This document shows, in pieces, positions 5,152 to 5,787 of a stretch of 5,787 nucleotides of DNA; the stretch's first letter is position 1; the number at the start of each line of letters is the position of its first letter. The notes under the pieces are model-generated. The model saw only the letters and a list, made by a program, of their open reading frames with translations. It was not told the origin of the DNA and searched no databases. A program made the position numbers and the translations under genes. This DNA is from Melioribacteraceae bacterium (GTDB lineage: Bacteria; Bacteroidota; Ignavibacteria; Ignavibacteriales; Melioribacteraceae), in assembly GCA_026987055.1 (NCBI GenBank), contig JALSNL010000013.1:1-5787 (forward strand), written 5' to 3'.

Positions 5152-5787
5152 ATGTCCTTAAAAAATAAATTCCCTTTTCGCATCGGTACATCATCCTATA
5201 TTATTCCGGATGATATTATTCCGAATATAAAATATCTTGCTAACCAAGTTGATGATATAGAAATCCTTCTTTTTGAATCCGATGAAATTTCCAATCTGCC
5301 AAGTAAAAATATCATTGAAGAAATGATTCAACTTGCAAAGGATAATAATTTAACTTACAACATTCACCTTCCTGTAGATATTGCTCTCGGTTCAACCAAT
5401 AAACAAATTAGGAAAAGCTCTGTTCAAAAATGTTTGCGCGTAATTGATTTAATGCAGGCTGTAAATCCGCTTGCGTACATTTTACATTTAACAGGGAACC
5501 CTGATATTATGGGTAAAGGTACAACCGAATCAATTAAAGATTGGCTTCCTTTTTTAGAGGAATCACTCTTGGAAATAGAGCAAAGCGGAATGAATATGAA
5601 TTTACTTTCCGTAGAAACATTGAGCTATCCTTTTAATTATTTAGATGAGCTAATAAACAAGTTTAATCTTTCCGTCTGTCTGGATATCGGGCATTTATTA
5701 ATATACGGATATTCTTTGGAAGAACATTTAACAAAGTATTTAGATAAAACAAAAGTAATCCATCTACACGGAACTACTGACGGAAAA
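5152..5787 (+). CDS. cbiR: Cobamide-remodelling enzyme CbiR, TIM-barrel family, partial at right edge
   Basis: The frame is open from ATG at 5152 to the last base (212 codons) with no stop, so the C-terminus is outside the window. The sequence begins FPFRIGTSSYIIPDDIIPNI and continues with VDDIEILLFESDEISNLP (33-50), YNIHLP (69-74), KCLRVIDL (93-100), ILHLTG (110-115), SVET (153-156), CLDIGHL (176-182) and VIHLHGTTDG (202-211). These are the features of CbiR, a member of the xylose isomerase-like/AP endonuclease barrel fold. Glu155, Asp178, His181 and His206 are plausible metal or active-site residues by analogy. CbiR was described in Akkermansia muciniphila as hydrolysing the phosphoribosyl bond in the cobamide nucleotide loop, the first step of lower-ligand exchange. 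The ATG is the first start after an in-frame stop and has no Shine-Dalgarno-like sequence. The 149-base gap upstream suggests it may be separately transcribed from cobO. A generic TIM-barrel enzyme is the fallback call. Confidence 0.85.
   Translation, partial: MSLKNKFPFRIGTSSYIIPDDIIPNIKYLANQVDDIEILLFESDEISNLPSKNIIEEMIQLAKDNNLTYNIHLPVDIALGSTNKQIRKSSVQKCLRVIDLMQAVNPLAYILHLTGNPDIMGKGTTESIKDWLPFLEESLLEIEQSGMNMNLLSVETLSYPFNYLDELINKFNLSVCLDIGHLLIYGYSLEEHLTKYLDKTKVIHLHGTTDGK

Overview
The window is AT-rich with a compact, all-plus-strand gene layout. Seven genes make up what looks like a complete corrinoid (vitamin B12-type cobamide) capture, import and processing cluster. In order they are: the end of a TonB-dependent outer-membrane receptor (BtuB-like), a seven-bladed beta-propeller lipoprotein (YncE-like, resembling BtuG), a periplasmic binding protein (BtuF), an ABC ATPase (BtuD), an ABC permease (BtuC), a corrinoid adenosyltransferase (CobO/BtuR), and the first 212 codons of CbiR, a cobamide-remodelling TIM-barrel enzyme. 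The host is Gram-negative, as shown by the TonB receptor. Low GC, a BtuB-BtuG-type pairing and lipoprotein style suggest the Bacteroidota/Ignavibacteriota (FCB) group. Several genes have clear GGAG-type ribosome binding sites, which fits Ignavibacteria-like lineages better than classical Bacteroidetes. This taxonomic call is inference.

Layout: 1-491 receptor C-terminus (gene starts left of the window); 516-1568 propeller lipoprotein; 1569-1687 a 119-base gap with small hairpins and a possible degenerate dispersed repeat; 1688-2596 btuF; 2597-2684 a short gap with two tiny ORFs; 2685-3470 btuD, overlapping btuC (3470-4471) by one base; 4487-5002 cobO (alternative start 4475); 5003-5151 a 149-base gap with two perfect 7-bp inverted repeats; 5152 to the window end, cbiR. 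No gene-free stretch exceeds 300 bases. I see no cobalamin riboswitch in any visible gap; if one exists it should lie upstream of the receptor, outside the window.

How the genes work together (inference from the families): the surface lipoprotein and receptor would catch corrinoids and move them across the outer membrane, BtuF would carry them through the periplasm, and BtuCD would pump them into the cytoplasm. CobO would add the adenosyl group, and CbiR would cleave the nucleotide loop so that the lower ligand can be exchanged. The most unusual point is that btuF has no ATG, GTG or TTG start that gives a whole protein. Its reading frame, signal-like N-terminus and ribosome binding site all point to an ATC start at 1688.
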